Source: Metabacillus litoralis (GTDB taxonomy: Bacteria > Bacillota > Bacilli > Bacillales > Bacillaceae). Taken from it: a stretch of DNA of 64,000 bases. The translations under genes were made by a program, and so were the position numbers. Shown here one piece after another: positions 1 to 9,883 of the stretch. The notes beneath the pieces were generated by a model, which was not told the origin of the DNA, searched no databases, and saw only the letters and a program-made list of their open reading frames with translations. Each line of letters opens with the position of its first letter. Positions within the stretch are counted from its first letter, which is position 1. The stretch is from contig NZ_CP033043.1 of NCBI RefSeq assembly GCF_003667825.1, positions 2,709,501 to 2,773,500 on the forward strand. Direction: 5' to 3'.

Positions 1-116
1 AAGGCAGCTCGATTCGCCTTCCGGTTATTATTAAGAAAATCTATAAAATATAAGAGTACACAAATAGCATAAAGTATTATGGTTAATTCATTAATTCTGC
101 TTAAGCTCATCTCCAT
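1..116 (-). CDS. hemX: HemX-like membrane protein, 5' end only (partial)
   Basis: This is the first 38 codons of a gene that leaves the window. It starts with an ATG at 116 preceded by AAAGGA. The translation begins MEMSLSRINELTIILYAICV and continues into a hydrophobic segment, as expected for the first membrane helix of HemX. HemX is a polytopic protein encoded directly after hemA in Bacillus, where it lowers the cellular amount of the HemA reductase. The gene follows hemA by only 18 bases on the same strand, so the two are almost certainly cotranscribed as the start of a hemAX(CDBL) operon. The identification rests on position and the short N-terminus; most of the protein is not visible. 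Confidence 0.75.
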   Translation of the reverse strand, partial: MEMSLSRINELTIILYAICVLLYFIDFLNNNRKANRAA

Positions 117-134
117 AATGAAAGGTCCTTTCAC

Positions 135-1487
135 TTACGATTGAAGTGAAGCACGATAAATCGGATCGTTTGCATGAACAGTTTGTTTATCTGATTTATC
201 CATTTTCATTTGCTCTTCAACAGCTTCTTCGATATTAAAGATTTTCATAAATAAATCCAATGATTCCTGTGCATTAGCCTCTGCAGATAACTCTTTTACC
301 TTTACAATCGGATCTTTAAGCAATTGATTAATAATGCTTTTTGTATGCTTACTTAAAACTTTTCTTTCACGTTCAGTTAAGTTAGGCATTTTTCGCTCGA
401 TACTTTCCATCGTTTCAGCTTGAATATTTAAAGCTTTTTGACGAAGTGCTGAAATAACAGGTACAACCCCAAGCGTATTAATCCATTGTTTAAATTGAAC
501 AATCTCCGCTTCGATCATCAGTTCAATCTTTTCCGCTGCAACTTTACGCTCTTGTAAGTTTGCTTCAACAATCCCTTGTAAATCATCAATATCATAAAGA
601 AATACACTATCTAAATCCGCAAGCTTAGGATCTAAATCACGTGGCACAGCAATATCGACCATAAATAATGGGCGACCTTTTCTCATTTTTTCCACATGTG
701 TCATCATTTCTTTAGTAATAACAAAATCTTTAGCACCAGTTGAACTAATAAGAATATCCGCTTCCACTAATCCACACTGAAGTTCGTTTATTCCTTTTGC
801 CTTTCCATTAAAACGATTAGCAAGCTCTTCAGCCTTCTGCAACGTTCTATTCATAACAGTAACTTTACCTACACCACTGCCATGCAGATTTTGCACAGCT
901 AATTCCCCCATCTTACCCGCACCTAAAATGAGTACGTGCTTAGAACGAAGGTCACCAAAGATTTTCTTAGCAAGTTCAACTGCTGCATAACTAACTGAAA
1001 CAGCATTTGCTCCAATATCAGTTTCTGAATGTGAACGTTTAGCCAATGAGATTACTTGCTTAAACAGCTGATTGAATACTGTTCCTGTTGTGTTGTTTTC
1101 CTGGGCATGTAAAAAGCTAGTACGAACCTGTCCCAGAATTTGAGTTTCACCCAAAATCATAGAATCCAATCCGCATGCTACTCTACATAAATGCTCTAAT
1201 GCACCATCTTGTTCAAAAATAGTTAAATACGGTGAAATCTCTTCTTTCTCTAGTCCGAACCAATCTGCCAAGAATGCTTTAATATAATAACGTCCGGTAT
1301 GAAGTTGATCTACTACAGCATATATTTCTGTACGGTTGCAGGTAGATACAATGACATTTTCAAGTATGCTTTTTTGTTCTTTTAACTGTTTCATCGCATC
1401 TGTTAGCTCTTGAGGTTGAAACGAGAGCTTTTCGCGAATTTCAACAGGGGCTGTTTTATAATTTAAGCCGACAACAAGTATATGCAT
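135..1487 (-). CDS. hemA: Glutamyl-tRNA reductase HemA
   Basis: This NADPH-dependent enzyme reduces glutamyl-tRNA(Glu) to glutamate-1-semialdehyde, the first committed step of tetrapyrrole (haem) synthesis by the C5 pathway. The chosen start gives [20 protein letters not shown], the family's usual N-terminus, and 450 residues. A GGGGGTG ribosome site sits upstream; a reading from further upstream would add eight unconserved residues. The catalytic cysteine is Cys50 in STCNRTE, the substrate region contains [13 protein letters not shown], and the Rossmann NADPH domain follows with [12 protein letters not shown] near residue 190. A helical dimerisation domain ends the protein. It is the first gene of the haem operon, with hemX directly downstream. 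In Bacillus the gene is under PerR control, but I could not find a convincing PerR box. Confidence 0.97.
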   Translation of the reverse strand: MHILVVGLNYKTAPVEIREKLSFQPQELTDAMKQLKEQKSILENVIVSTCNRTEIYAVVDQLHTGRYYIKAFLADWFGLEKEEISPYLTIFEQDGALEHLCRVACGLDSMILGETQILGQVRTSFLHAQENNTTGTVFNQLFKQVISLAKRSHSETDIGANAVSVSYAAVELAKKIFGDLRSKHVLILGAGKMGELAVQNLHGSGVGKVTVMNRTLQKAEELANRFNGKAKGINELQCGLVEADILISSTGAKDFVITKEMMTHVEKMRKGRPLFMVDIAVPRDLDPKLADLDSVFLYDIDDLQGIVEANLQERKVAAEKIELMIEAEIVQFKQWINTLGVVPVISALRQKALNIQAETMESIERKMPNLTERERKVLSKHTKSIINQLLKDPIVKVKELSAEANAQESLDLFMKIFNIEEAVEEQMKMDKSDKQTVHANDPIYRASLQS

Positions 1488-1851
1488 TTTCTTATACACC
1501 CCCATGTACAAGGATCTCTACTTCTAGTATATCACGATTGATTTTTTTCTCTTCTAAAAAATGTGAACAGTCTTTGAAACTATATGTTATGATAAAATAT
1601 GTTTATTATTTCACTGATTCACACCATTTTCAACTTATTAATGGTCGTGTGTATTTGTTCACAAAAAACACTGTTTTTTCTATAAGAAATTCTACATTCT
1701 CTGACATCATTCTCATACTATTCACTCTGTACAATAACAAAAATCACGAAGTTAATCAAGCTATTGATTTGGACAAGGAAACATATCAATTAAATTCTCC
1801 GACCACAACGGACAGGTTTTCCTTATATACTATTCATGCAAGAGGTGGACA
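1488..1851. other. Divergent intergenic region between hemA and the YsxD-like gene
   Basis: About 360 AT-rich bases separate two divergently read genes. TATACT-like -10 elements occur on each side (minus strand near 1527, plus strand near 1825), but neither has a good -35 partner. A 105-codon open frame spans most of it on the plus strand, but it has no ribosome binding site and an unremarkable composition, so I do not call it. Confidence 0.4.
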
Positions 1852-2340
1852 ATGAAAAAAATTACATTATTACCAACAATGCTACTATTAGGAATTGGCA
1901 TTTTTTATTCTATCCAAAAATTAAATATTCATTTATTTGAAGGACAAAACAGTTGGCCTTTTTTATTAATATTACTTGGACTTACGTTTTTAGTTAGTGG
2001 TCATTTTGAACAAGATGCGTCAGCCATTTTACCAGGAATCATTTTAGCAGGCCTTGGTATCCATTTTCACTTTGCTAGCAAGATTGCTTCTTGGCCTGAT
2101 TATCCTGCTGCTTTTTTATTCATCTTGTCTCTTGGGATGATTTTAACTGCTACAAAAACTAAAACCGGTTATCAGCAAGGTCTTATTATATTAGCTATAG
2201 GCTTATTTCTACACTTTTTCCATAAAATTATTCAATCCCTAACGATCATCGAAAACGGTGTAGACTTTATTGAAACTTACTGGCCACTACTTTTTATTGT
2301 TATTGGTGCTTTATTGTTAGTGCTGCGGAGAAGGAGATAG
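1852..2340 (+). CDS. Small polytopic membrane protein, YsxD-like position
   Basis: A 162-residue, strongly hydrophobic protein with about six predicted membrane segments (roughly residues 5-22, 34-50, 58-76, 84-101, 109-127 and 141-157) and a very basic C-terminus ending RRRR. The repeated pattern of short helices with glycine-rich turns such as WPFLLILLGLTFLVSG and WPLLFIVIGALLLVL resembles the LiaI/LiaF-type or DUF5668 membrane modules. It has a good ribosome site (AGAGGTGG) before the ATG. It lies between ysxC and hemA, where B. subtilis has the uncharacterised ysxD, so it is probably that gene's counterpart. I assign no symbol because I cannot compare the sequences. No function is known to me. 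A strong terminator follows at 2463. Confidence 0.75.
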   Translation: MKKITLLPTMLLLGIGIFYSIQKLNIHLFEGQNSWPFLLILLGLTFLVSGHFEQDASAILPGIILAGLGIHFHFASKIASWPDYPAAFLFILSLGMILTATKTKTGYQQGLIILAIGLFLHFFHKIIQSLTIIENGVDFIETYWPLLFIVIGALLLVLRRRR

Positions 2341-2384
2341 GGTGCCTGTCACTTCTCACATTTTGTTGAAATATGTCGATGTTG
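2341..2384 (+). repeat. Short degenerate dispersed repeat, copy 1
   Basis: About 44 bases immediately after the stop codon at 2340 begin GGTGCCTGTCACT and contain ATTTTGTTGAA followed by ATGTCG. A second copy with the same order of blocks lies at 12593-12640. Both sit just beyond the end of a gene or in a short intergenic gap, as expected for a small dispersed non-coding repeat. Confidence 0.55.
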
Positions 2385-2462
2385 ATAACACCAAAAGACT
2401 CTGGTATATTTCCATAACCGGTTCGGTTTTGGCATACAATAACTAAAAAAGCGCACCAATTC

Positions 2463-2502
2463 GCAGTCTTATTCGCAAGTGAATAAGACTGCTTCTTTTT
2501 TG
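2463..2502 (+). terminator. Rho-independent terminator after the YsxD-like gene
   Basis: A perfect 12-bp stem, GCAGTCTTATTC at 2463-2474 and its complement at 2481-2492, closes a 6-base loop and is followed by TTCTTTTTT. It ends transcription of the plus-strand gene. Confidence 0.9.
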
Positions 2503-2685
2503 TTGATATATATGAAGTTTAATGAAATGGAATGAACGGTAAAATACGCCTTGAATTTCCAAACCCTTTTAACATAATGACATAATTTGTGTGAACATGA
2601 AAATTCGCAAGCTCATTGTTATTCCAATTGTTGTGCTATAAATGATCTTTAACTACCATTAATTGAGTAACAGATCATTTAAATA

Positions 2686-2870
2686 CACGGAGCTTTTCCG
2701 GTTATACTGAAGAATGGAACTCAGTTAAGGGATATAAACGGAGTTTTTCCGGTTAAGTAAAGTAAAATGGCCCATTTCCAGCTTTTTTGATTAATTAGAC
2801 GGAAACTTTCCGTTTATTTAATCTATTTCGCGTGCTATTTCCTCATTAAAAGGAATTTCTCCGCTTAATT
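2686..2870. repeat. Cluster of CGGA...TCCG palindromic repeats
   Basis: Four imperfect copies of a short palindromic word occur at 2688, 2739, 2800 and 2851, each CGGA or GGAA, a T-rich centre, then TCCG and TTA (for example CGGAGTTTTTCCGGTTAA). They are spaced by 51, 61 and 51 bases. The stretch from 2503 to 2902 otherwise holds no gene that I can support. Confidence 0.6.
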
Positions 2871-2902
2871 GCTGCCAATTCTTGAAGATAATGGGTGATA
2901 TG

Positions 2903-2941
2903 AAAAATGCTTGGAGCATAATATGCCTCCAAGCATTTTTC
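2903..2941 (-). terminator. Terminator after ysxC (likely bidirectional)
   Basis: A 14-bp stem, AAAAATGCTTGGAG at 2903-2916 and its complement at 2927-2940, closes a 10-base loop. It has A/T tracts on both sides and so can work from both strands. It is the first strong terminator downstream of ysxC-lonA. Confidence 0.85.
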
Positions 2942-3092
2942 TTTGCTGATTTACTTGTAAATTGCTTTTAATCCTAGTGCGAGTTTCTATACCAAAAACA
3001 ATGTTAATCCGGAATTTGTACTTCAAAACCGAACCTGGTAATTTTTCCACGTGACTCACTTTTATGCACTATACATAAATATAAACCAAACT

Positions 3093-3677
3093 TTATGACG
3101 TATAATGAAGGATCGTTTTCCAAGCTTCATCTTTACCTAAGCCGGTTTCCGATGAAAAAATAACTAATGGGTCGGTTTTTTCAATTTCTAGGGCATCTTT
3201 TATCACCTTAGCATGCTTTTGCCACTTACCCTTAGGAATTTTATCTGCTTTGGTCGTCACAACGATTGTTGGGATGTCATAATGCTTTAGGAAGTTATAC
3301 ATCAGCACATCATCACTTGTTGGAGGATGTCTAAGATCAATTAAAAGGATAACAGCACGCAACTGTTCACGAGAAGTGATATAGGTTTCAATCATTTTCC
3401 CCCATGCTTCACGCTCCTTTTTACTAACCTTGGCATATCCATATCCAGGCACATCAACAAAGTGTAGCATTTCATTAATGATATAAAAATTTAATGTTTG
3501 TGTTTTCCCTGGTTTTGATGAAATTCGGGCTAATCCTTTTCTACCTAGCAATTTATTAATAAAGGATGATTTACCAACATTAGAACGACCTGCTAATGCT
3601 ACTTCCGGTAAATCTCCTTCTGGATATTGAGCAGGCTTAACTGCGCTTATAACGATTTCTGAACTTGTTACTTTCAT
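3093..3677 (-). CDS. ysxC: Ribosome biogenesis GTPase YsxC/EngB
   Basis: An essential small GTPase that acts in late assembly of the 50S ribosomal subunit. All GTPase motifs are visible: the P-loop GRSNVGKSS at residues 30-38, the G2 threonine in the stretch after GKTQT (residues 57-61), G3 DVPGYG at 75-80, G4 TKAD at 142-145 and G5 SSETG at 175-179. Its 194 residues are the usual size for the family (TrmE-Era-EngA-EngB-Septin class). It overlaps the end of lonA by one base (stop TAA and start ATG share an A), so translation of the two is probably coupled. The lonA-ysxC pairing is the one found in B. subtilis. Confidence 0.97.
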   Translation of the reverse strand: MKVTSSEIVISAVKPAQYPEGDLPEVALAGRSNVGKSSFINKLLGRKGLARISSKPGKTQTLNFYIINEMLHFVDVPGYGYAKVSKKEREAWGKMIETYITSREQLRAVILLIDLRHPPTSDDVLMYNFLKHYDIPTIVVTTKADKIPKGKWQKHAKVIKDALEIEKTDPLVIFSSETGLGKDEAWKTILHYTS

Positions 3678-5998
3678 TATTTCTCCTCTGTTAACGCATG
3701 TTTTAACACTTCATCTAAATGTGAAACTAAGACAAACGTAAGTTCATTTCGAACACTATCTGGAATATCATCCAAATCCTTTTCATTGTCTTTTGGTGCA
3801 ATAATCTTAGTCAAACCAGCACGATGAGCACTCAATGTTTTCTCTTTCAAGCCACCAATTGGAAGTACTCTACCACGTAAAGTGATTTCTCCTGTCATTC
3901 CAACTTCTTTTCTTACGGCTCTACCTGTTAATGCTGAAATTAACGCTGTAGCCATTGTTATACCTGCTGATGGACCATCTTTAGGTACAGCACCTTCAGG
4001 AACATGGATATGAATATCATTCTTTTCATGAAAATCACGTTCAATGTTCAGCTCTTCAGCACGCGAGCGAATATAGCTAAATGCCGCCTGAGCAGATTCT
4101 TTCATAACATCGCCAAGCTTCCCGGTTAAAATCAGCTTTCCTTTACCAGGCGTTACTGATACTTCAATCGATAGGGTATCGCCGCCAACTGTTGTATAAG
4201 CTAAACCAGTTGCAACACCAATCTGATCCTCAAGTTCCGCTTGTCCATATCTAAAGCGTTTTTTCCCAAGAAATTCTTCAATATTTTTGTCCGTAATAAT
4301 GATCTTCTTCCGCTCTTCTTTTACAATCATTTTAGCAGCTTTACGACACACTCCTGCTAACTGGCGCTCTAGCCCACGAACCCCGGCTTCTCTTGTATAA
4401 TAGCGAATGATGCTTTGAATTCCATCTTCACGGATTTGCAGATGTGATTTTTTAAGTCCATGTTCTTGTAATTGCTTTGGTAGTAGATGATCTTTAGCAA
4501 TATGAATTTTCTCCAGTTCCGTGTAACCAGCTATATTAATAATTTCCATACGATCGCGCAATGGTCCTGGAATTGTAGCAAGGTTATTAGCTGTTGCAAT
4601 AAACATAACTTTCGATAAATCATATGTTTCTTCAATATAGTGATCACTAAAGTTATGATTTTGCTCAGGATCTAACACTTCCAGTAAAGCTGCAGAAGGA
4701 TCTCCTCTAAAATCACTGGACATTTTATCGATTTCATCTAAAAGGAACACAGGATTAATTGTTCCGGCCTTCTTCATACCTTGAATAATTCTTCCAGGCA
4801 TTGCACCAACATATGTACGTCGATGTCCACGAATTTCGGATTCGTCTCTTACTCCACCAAGTGATATTCTAACGAAATTTCGATTTAACGATTTAGCTAC
4901 TGAACGAGCTAATGATGTTTTCCCAACTCCCGGAGGTCCTGCAAGGCATAAAATTGGCCCTTTTAATGAATTGGTCAATTGTTGTACCGCTAAATACTCA
5001 ATTACACGCTCTTTAACCTTTTCAAGGCCATAGTGTTCTTCGTCTAAGATTTCCTCAGCAACATTCACATCTAAACGATCGTCAGTTGCTTTTGACCATG
5101 GTAGAGACAGGAGCCACTCAATGTAATTTCGAATAACGCCACTCTCGGCTGAACTTGAAGGAACTTTTTCATAGCGGTCCAGTTCTTTTAAAGCCACTGC
5201 TTTTATATGTTCTGGCATTCCCACTTCTTCAATTCGTTCCTTCATCGTTGAAACCTCTCCAAGCTTGCCTTCTTTTTCACCAAGCTCTTTTTGGATGGCT
5301 TTCATCTGTTCGCGTAAATAATATTCTTTTTGCGTACGCTCCATGGACTTTTTAACTCGTTGGCCAATCTTTTTCTCCAGCTGAAGTACTTCTTTTTCAT
5401 TGTGGATAATGGAAATCACTTTGTTCAATCGTTCTGTCACATCAAGGGTTTCCAATATCTCTTGTTTTTCCTTTAATTTTAAAGGAAGATGCGAAGCAAT
5501 AATATCAGCCATTCGTCCTGGCTCATTAATGTCAGAAACAGTTGCATATGTTTCAGCAGACACTTTTTTAGAAAGCTTTATGTATTGCTCAAAATATTCT
5601 AACATTGTTCGCATTAAAGCTTCTTCTTCTACACTTTTCTCTTCAGGGTCTTTATAAATAGAAACTTCAACAGAATAGTATTCATCCTCATCAACAAAAC
5701 GTTGAATCTTACCTCGCTCTATTCCTTCAACGAGGACGCGGATTGTACCGTTTGGTAATTTCAACATTTGTTTAATTTTAGTCAATGTTCCTATTTCATA
5801 AATATCTTCTTTGTCTGGCTCATCTATCGAAATCTCTTTTTGTGTCGTTAAAAAGATAATATGATCTTCCATCATAGCCTTTTCTAACGCCTGAACAGAT
5901 TTTTCTCTTCCTACATCAAGGTGCAGTACCATTGTTGGATATACTAACAAACCTCTTAGTGGTAGGAGGGGGACAATTTGATTATTTGATTTCGCCAT
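3677..5998 (-). CDS. lonA: ATP-dependent protease LonA
   Basis: A cytoplasmic AAA+ serine protease that degrades unfolded and specific regulatory proteins. The start at [16 protein letters not shown] follows GGAGGTG with a 7-base spacer and gives 773 residues, the family size. An upstream in-frame start would add seven residues and bury the ribosome site. The order is an N-terminal substrate domain (about 1-200), a coiled-coil region around 200-250, Walker A GPPGVGKT at 354-361, Walker B FLLDEID around 418-424, and the C-terminal protease domain with catalytic Ser677 in PKDGPSAG and Lys720 in GGLKEK. It is followed by ysxC with a one-base overlap. In B. subtilis its promoter is under CtsR; I see no clear CtsR box between 6000 and 6160. 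Confidence 0.98.
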   Translation of the reverse strand: MAKSNNQIVPLLPLRGLLVYPTMVLHLDVGREKSVQALEKAMMEDHIIFLTTQKEISIDEPDKEDIYEIGTLTKIKQMLKLPNGTIRVLVEGIERGKIQRFVDEDEYYSVEVSIYKDPEEKSVEEEALMRTMLEYFEQYIKLSKKVSAETYATVSDINEPGRMADIIASHLPLKLKEKQEILETLDVTERLNKVISIIHNEKEVLQLEKKIGQRVKKSMERTQKEYYLREQMKAIQKELGEKEGKLGEVSTMKERIEEVGMPEHIKAVALKELDRYEKVPSSSAESGVIRNYIEWLLSLPWSKATDDRLDVNVAEEILDEEHYGLEKVKERVIEYLAVQQLTNSLKGPILCLAGPPGVGKTSLARSVAKSLNRNFVRISLGGVRDESEIRGHRRTYVGAMPGRIIQGMKKAGTINPVFLLDEIDKMSSDFRGDPSAALLEVLDPEQNHNFSDHYIEETYDLSKVMFIATANNLATIPGPLRDRMEIINIAGYTELEKIHIAKDHLLPKQLQEHGLKKSHLQIREDGIQSIIRYYTREAGVRGLERQLAGVCRKAAKMIVKEERKKIIITDKNIEEFLGKKRFRYGQAELEDQIGVATGLAYTTVGGDTLSIEVSVTPGKGKLILTGKLGDVMKESAQAAFSYIRSRAEELNIERDFHEKNDIHIHVPEGAVPKDGPSAGITMATALISALTGRAVRKEVGMTGEITLRGRVLPIGGLKEKTLSAHRAGLTKIIAPKDNEKDLDDIPDSVRNELTFVLVSHLDEVLKHALTEEK

Positions 5999-6180
5999 GC
6001 GTTTACACCTCCATGACATGATAATTCATTCTTGTTCAATTCTATCTTATTCTTTTTCAAGTGTCTAATTAAACTACTTTAGTCAATAGGTAGTATACCC
6101 CAATACGATAAGTTGAAAAAGGAAATTCCGGAATTCTCATTAAGATAAAATTGGAAATGACAAGAGTTGACCGAAGCTTA

Positions 6181-6222
6181 AAAAAGGAAAGAGATCTTCT
6201 TTATTGTAAAGGAGATCTCTTT
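6181..6222 (-). terminator. Terminator after lonB
   Basis: On the minus strand AAAGAGATCT pairs with AGATCTCTTT (plus positions 6213-6222 and 6188-6197), with an additional inner CTTTA/TAAAG pairing. It is followed by CCTTTTTT. It separates lonB from lonA. Confidence 0.85.
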
Positions 6223-6235
6223 AAGATTAACTCTT

Positions 6236-7909
6236 TTATACAGATTCTTGATGTGGAAATGAAGTTGAATCTTCGTGTTGCAATGGCTTTTCAGTTGGTG
6301 GATCAACAAGTGCTATATCAAAGACTTCTTGAAGATTTGTTACCGGTATAATCGTTATCCCATCAATTTCTTTTAGAATGGATTGCATGTTTTCTTTTGG
6401 AATAATGACTATATCTGCACCAGCCTTTTTTGCCGCCTTTATTTTCGGAATAACTCCGCCTATAGGCTTTACATTTCCATGAATGCTAATTTCTCCAGTC
6501 ATGGCCACTTTATTGCTAATGGCAATCTTATGAATAGCTGAGAAAATTCCTGTGGCCATTGCAATTCCTGCTGATGGGCCATCAATTGGTGTACCACCTG
6601 GAAAATTCACATGAATATCATAATCATCTGCTTGTATGCCCATAGAACGTAGAACAGTAATAACATTCTCGATCGAGCCTTTTGCCATACTTTTTCTACG
6701 AATGGATTTAGATCGATCACCAATACTTTCCTCTTCCACAATTCCTGTTATATTAATGGTGCCCTTATCTTTTTGAGAAGGAATGACGGTGACTTCAATT
6801 TCTAACAATGCCCCTGTATTAGGACCATGAACGGCAAGCCCATTTACTAAACCGACTCTTGAGTTATCTTCAATTTTCTTTTCAAATCTTGGGCTTAACT
6901 GACTTGAATTAATAACCCATTCGATATCTTCAACAGTAATTTCTTTCCTGTCTTCTGACATTGCCATACCTGTAGCAATTTGCATAAGATTTACAACTTC
7001 ACGGCCATTTCTAACATAGGAAGTTAAGAGATCAATTCCCTTGTCGCTTACTTCCATTTCTACTTTATCTGCTGCTTTTTTCGCCACAACTGCCAGTTCT
7101 TCCTGTTCCAAATCTCTAAAAAATACTTCAAGACATCTAGAACGAATGGCTGGTGGTATTTCATTAGGTGTTCTTGTTGTAGCTCCTATTAACCTAAAAT
7201 CAGCTGGTAGACCATTTTTAAAAATATCATGGATATGTGTTGGTATTTGTGTATTTTCTTCATTATAATAAGCGCTTTCTAAAAATACTTTACGATCTTC
7301 AAGTACTTTTAATAACTTATTCATCTGAATAGGGTGAAGTTCACCGATTTCATCGATAAATAAAACGCCCCCATGAGCATGAGATACAGCTCCTTGCTTA
7401 GGCTGAGGAATTCCAGCTTGCCCCATTGCTCCAGCACCTTGATAAATTGGATCATGAACAGATCCAATGAGAGGATCAGCAATCCCTCTTTCATCAAATC
7501 TTGCTGTTGTAGCATCTAATTCTACAAATACAGCATTTTCTTTAAATGGTGATCTTTTATTTCTCTTAGCTTCTTCTAAAACGAGTCTAGCAGCCGCTGT
7601 CTTCCCTACACCTGGTGGTCCATATACAATGACATGTTGAGGGTTTGAACCGCATAGCGCAGCACGTAACGAACGAATACCATCCTCTTGTCCTACTATA
7701 TCATTAAAACTTTTTGGGCGTACCTTTTCTGCAAGAGGTTCGGTTAACCGAATAGCTCTCATTTTTCTTAATTGTTCCATTTCTTTCTTTGATTCTCTGT
7801 CAATTGATATCTTTTGAGTACGTTGACTCTTTAATAAATTCCAAAAATACATTCCAATAATAATCCCAAAAAACAGCTGAATAAACAGCGCGATACTCGT
7901 CCAACTCAT
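6236..7909 (-). CDS. lonB: Forespore-type ATP-dependent protease LonB
   Basis: A membrane-anchored Lon paralogue of 557 residues. The first 25 residues (MSWTSIALFIQLFFGIIIGM) form one transmembrane segment. The AAA+ domain has Walker [10 protein letters not shown] near residue 97 and Walker B GGVLFIDEIGE near 180, followed by an arginine-rich sensor region. The C-terminal Lon protease domain carries the nucleophilic serine in DGPSAG and the lysine in PIGGVIPKIKAAKKAG. It lacks the long N-terminal substrate domain of LonA. In B. subtilis LonB is made in the forespore under sigma-F and localises to the forespore membrane; the same role is inferred from the architecture and the position between clpX and lonA. 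I could not find a convincing sigma-F promoter upstream. Confidence 0.93.
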   Translation of the reverse strand: MSWTSIALFIQLFFGIIIGMYFWNLLKSQRTQKISIDRESKKEMEQLRKMRAIRLTEPLAEKVRPKSFNDIVGQEDGIRSLRAALCGSNPQHVIVYGPPGVGKTAAARLVLEEAKRNKRSPFKENAVFVELDATTARFDERGIADPLIGSVHDPIYQGAGAMGQAGIPQPKQGAVSHAHGGVLFIDEIGELHPIQMNKLLKVLEDRKVFLESAYYNEENTQIPTHIHDIFKNGLPADFRLIGATTRTPNEIPPAIRSRCLEVFFRDLEQEELAVVAKKAADKVEMEVSDKGIDLLTSYVRNGREVVNLMQIATGMAMSEDRKEITVEDIEWVINSSQLSPRFEKKIEDNSRVGLVNGLAVHGPNTGALLEIEVTVIPSQKDKGTINITGIVEEESIGDRSKSIRRKSMAKGSIENVITVLRSMGIQADDYDIHVNFPGGTPIDGPSAGIAMATGIFSAIHKIAISNKVAMTGEISIHGNVKPIGGVIPKIKAAKKAGADIVIIPKENMQSILKEIDGITIIPVTNLQEVFDIALVDPPTEKPLQHEDSTSFPHQESV

Positions 7910-8226
7910 TGGCGTCCCTCCTGCAAAGATGTCTTGTTACCGCTACGGTGAAAAGTAAACGAAGCATAATACTTTGTTAAAAGTAACTCTTCGAGAGGTT
8001 AGTAAAAGCTTGTTTTGCCCCATAAAAAGATTTCCACATCTATGTATGAAATGTTCGTTAATCTAAAGGGACAAAAGGCGACTTTCGTTTTTGCCTAGGA
8101 AAGGCAAAATTAAAATGGATAAACCTTGTAAGAAGCGGTTATTTATAGCTAGTATCTCCTAGCTTTAGCAGGAATAAACATGATTTCAATACAAGTATTT
8201 ACAGGAGGTGGATTGGAAAAGGCATC
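7910..8226. other. Intergenic region between clpX and lonB
   Basis: About 320 bases upstream of lonB with the lonB ribosome site (GGAGGG) at the gene-proximal end. It presumably contains the lonB promoter, but I see no element matching sigma-A, sigma-F or sigma-G consensus well enough to name. Confidence 0.35.
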
Positions 8227-8262
8227 AAAAAAAGGAAGCTGGTTAAACCAACTTCCTTTTAA
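8227..8262 (-). terminator. Terminator after clpX
   Basis: An inverted repeat, AAAAGGAAGCTGGTT and AACCAACTTCCTTTT (8230-8260), forms a long stem with one wobble pair when read on the minus strand. It is followed by a T tract. It lies nine bases beyond the clpX stop. Confidence 0.9.
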
Positions 8263-8271
8263 AAGATTATG

Positions 8272-9537
8272 TTATGCAGATGTTTTTTTATCCTCTTGAA
8301 TAACTGTACCATCGCTAAGTACAAGTTTAGGTGGTGTTTCCCCTAAAACTGTTTCAGCAGTAATAATGGCTTTAACGATGTCCTCACGAGATGGTAAATC
8401 GAACATCATATCAAGCATGATGCCCTCGATTATGGAACGAAGACCACGTGCACCAGTTTTTCTTTCAATTGCTTTTTTAGCAATTTCAAGAAGAGCTCCA
8501 TCTTCAAACTCAAGTTCAACACCATCTAAATCAAGCATTTTTTGATATTGTTTAACAAGAGCATTTTTAGGTTTTGTTAAGATCTCAACTAATGCTTCTT
8601 CATCTAACGGCTCTAAGCTTGCAATGACAGGCAAACGACCGATAAACTCTGGAATCAATCCAAACTTCAATAAATCTTCAGGTAAAACCTGTGAAAGAAG
8701 AGCTTTTTTATCAAGATCAGCATTTTTATTATCTGAACCAAATCCAATTACTTTTCGTCCTAGACGACGTTTAATAATTTGTTCGATTCCATCAAATGCT
8801 CCTCCACAAATGAAGAGAATGTTTGTTGTATCAATTTGAATAAATTCTTGATGAGGATGCTTTCTTCCACCTTGAGGAGGAACACTAGCCACAGTTCCTT
8901 CAAGAATTTTAAGTAATGCTTGCTGTACACCTTCACCAGAAACGTCACGAGTGATTGACGGGTTTTCTGATTTACGTGCCACTTTATCAATTTCATCGAT
9001 ATAAATAATACCTTTTTCAGCTTTTTCTACATCATAATCAGCAGCTTGAATTAACTTTAGTAAGATATTCTCAACGTCTTCACCTACGTATCCAGCTTCT
9101 GTTAAAGAAGTAGCATCAGCAATAGCAAAAGGGACATTTAAAATTCTTGCTAATGTTTGGGCTAATAACGTTTTACCACTACCTGTAGGCCCAATCATAG
9201 AAATATTACTTTTTGATAACTCAACATCATCAATCTTGCTGTTTGAATTAATACGTTTGTAATGATTATAAACGGCAACAGCTAATGATTTTTTGGCATT
9301 ATCCTGGCCAATAACATATTCATCTAATATTTCATGAATTTCTTTAGGTTTTGGAACATCTTTAAATTCAACTTCTTCTTCTGTACCAAGCTCTTCCTCA
9401 ACAATCTCTGTACAAAGTTCAATACATTCATCACATATATATACTCCAGGTCCAGCTACTAGCTTACGTACCTGATCTTGTGTTTTTCCGCAAAATGAAC
9501 ATTTTAATTGTCCTTTTTCGTCGTTAAATTTAAACAT
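8272..9537 (-). CDS. clpX: ClpX, AAA+ unfoldase of the ClpXP protease
   Basis: ClpX recognises tagged or unfolded substrates and threads them into ClpP. The start [18 protein letters not shown], preceded by AAGGGGTG with a 7-base spacer, gives 421 residues as in relatives; the longer frame adds 22 unconserved residues. The N-terminal zinc-binding domain has Cys13, Cys16, Cys35 and Cys38. The AAA+ module has Walker A GPTGSGKT near residue 118, Walker [10 protein letters not shown] near 180, the pore loop GYVGEDV near 150, and the IGF loop that docks to ClpP (KVIGFGS near 265). It lies between tig and lonB, the usual order. It is monocistronic, judging by its terminator and the non-coding gap on the tig side. 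Confidence 0.98.
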   Translation of the reverse strand: MFKFNDEKGQLKCSFCGKTQDQVRKLVAGPGVYICDECIELCTEIVEEELGTEEEVEFKDVPKPKEIHEILDEYVIGQDNAKKSLAVAVYNHYKRINSNSKIDDVELSKSNISMIGPTGSGKTLLAQTLARILNVPFAIADATSLTEAGYVGEDVENILLKLIQAADYDVEKAEKGIIYIDEIDKVARKSENPSITRDVSGEGVQQALLKILEGTVASVPPQGGRKHPHQEFIQIDTTNILFICGGAFDGIEQIIKRRLGRKVIGFGSDNKNADLDKKALLSQVLPEDLLKFGLIPEFIGRLPVIASLEPLDEEALVEILTKPKNALVKQYQKMLDLDGVELEFEDGALLEIAKKAIERKTGARGLRSIIEGIMLDMMFDLPSREDIVKAIITAETVLGETPPKLVLSDGTVIQEDKKTSA

Positions 9538-9842
9538 TGTTTCACCCCTTGTATCTTTATCTAAATCAAAACATTTCCACCTTACCCCTACTAATTCTTT
9601 CAACTATTCAGGTCAGCAGGTAGATGTCCCTAATTAAAACAAATAAAAACGGTATGTACTGCATTTTACCATAAGAGAAGCATTGACAGGTAATGAAACC
9701 ACTCGGCATTGAAAAAGCTTTCAACCTGAGGGCTCTTCCCAAAAATGTTGATGATCTTAATATTCTCTTACCTAATGTTTATGTATGTATTAGCTTTCTT
9801 ATATCATTCCCAAAGGAATATAAATAAAACATGATTGTATAA
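9538..9842. other. clpX upstream region
   Basis: About 300 bases between the clpX start and the tig terminator. Apart from the clpX ribosome site near 9545 I see no recognisable element; it is presumably the clpX promoter region. Confidence 0.35.
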
Positions 9843-9872
9843 AACAAGGCACGATGTGCTCGCGCCTTGTTC
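9843..9872 (-). terminator. Terminator after tig
   Basis: AACAAGGC and GCCTTGTT arms at 9843-9850 and 9864-9871, extended inwards by CG pairs, sit just beyond the tig stop. On the minus strand the stem runs into TTTT. Confidence 0.8.
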
Positions 9873-9883
9873 CTTTTATTATA

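Noticed and set aside
1538-1855. A 105-codon open frame on the plus strand between hemA and the YsxD-like gene
   Set aside because: No ribosome binding site, a TTG start, no recognisable family, and it spans the region where two divergent promoters must lie.
2865-3059. A 64-codon minus-strand frame downstream of ysxC
   Set aside because: It contains the terminator hairpin and has no ribosome site or family likeness.
6000-6160. CtsR operator ahead of lonA
   Set aside because: I looked for the GGTCAAA tandem repeat known from B. subtilis and did not find it; the AATTCCGGAATT palindrome near 6122 is not of that type.
8213-8299. A 28-codon plus-strand frame with AGGAGG and TTG that overlaps the clpX terminator and 3' end
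   Set aside because: The frame is formed by the terminator hairpin and the clpX coding end read backwards; the spacer is only four bases and no promoter is evident.
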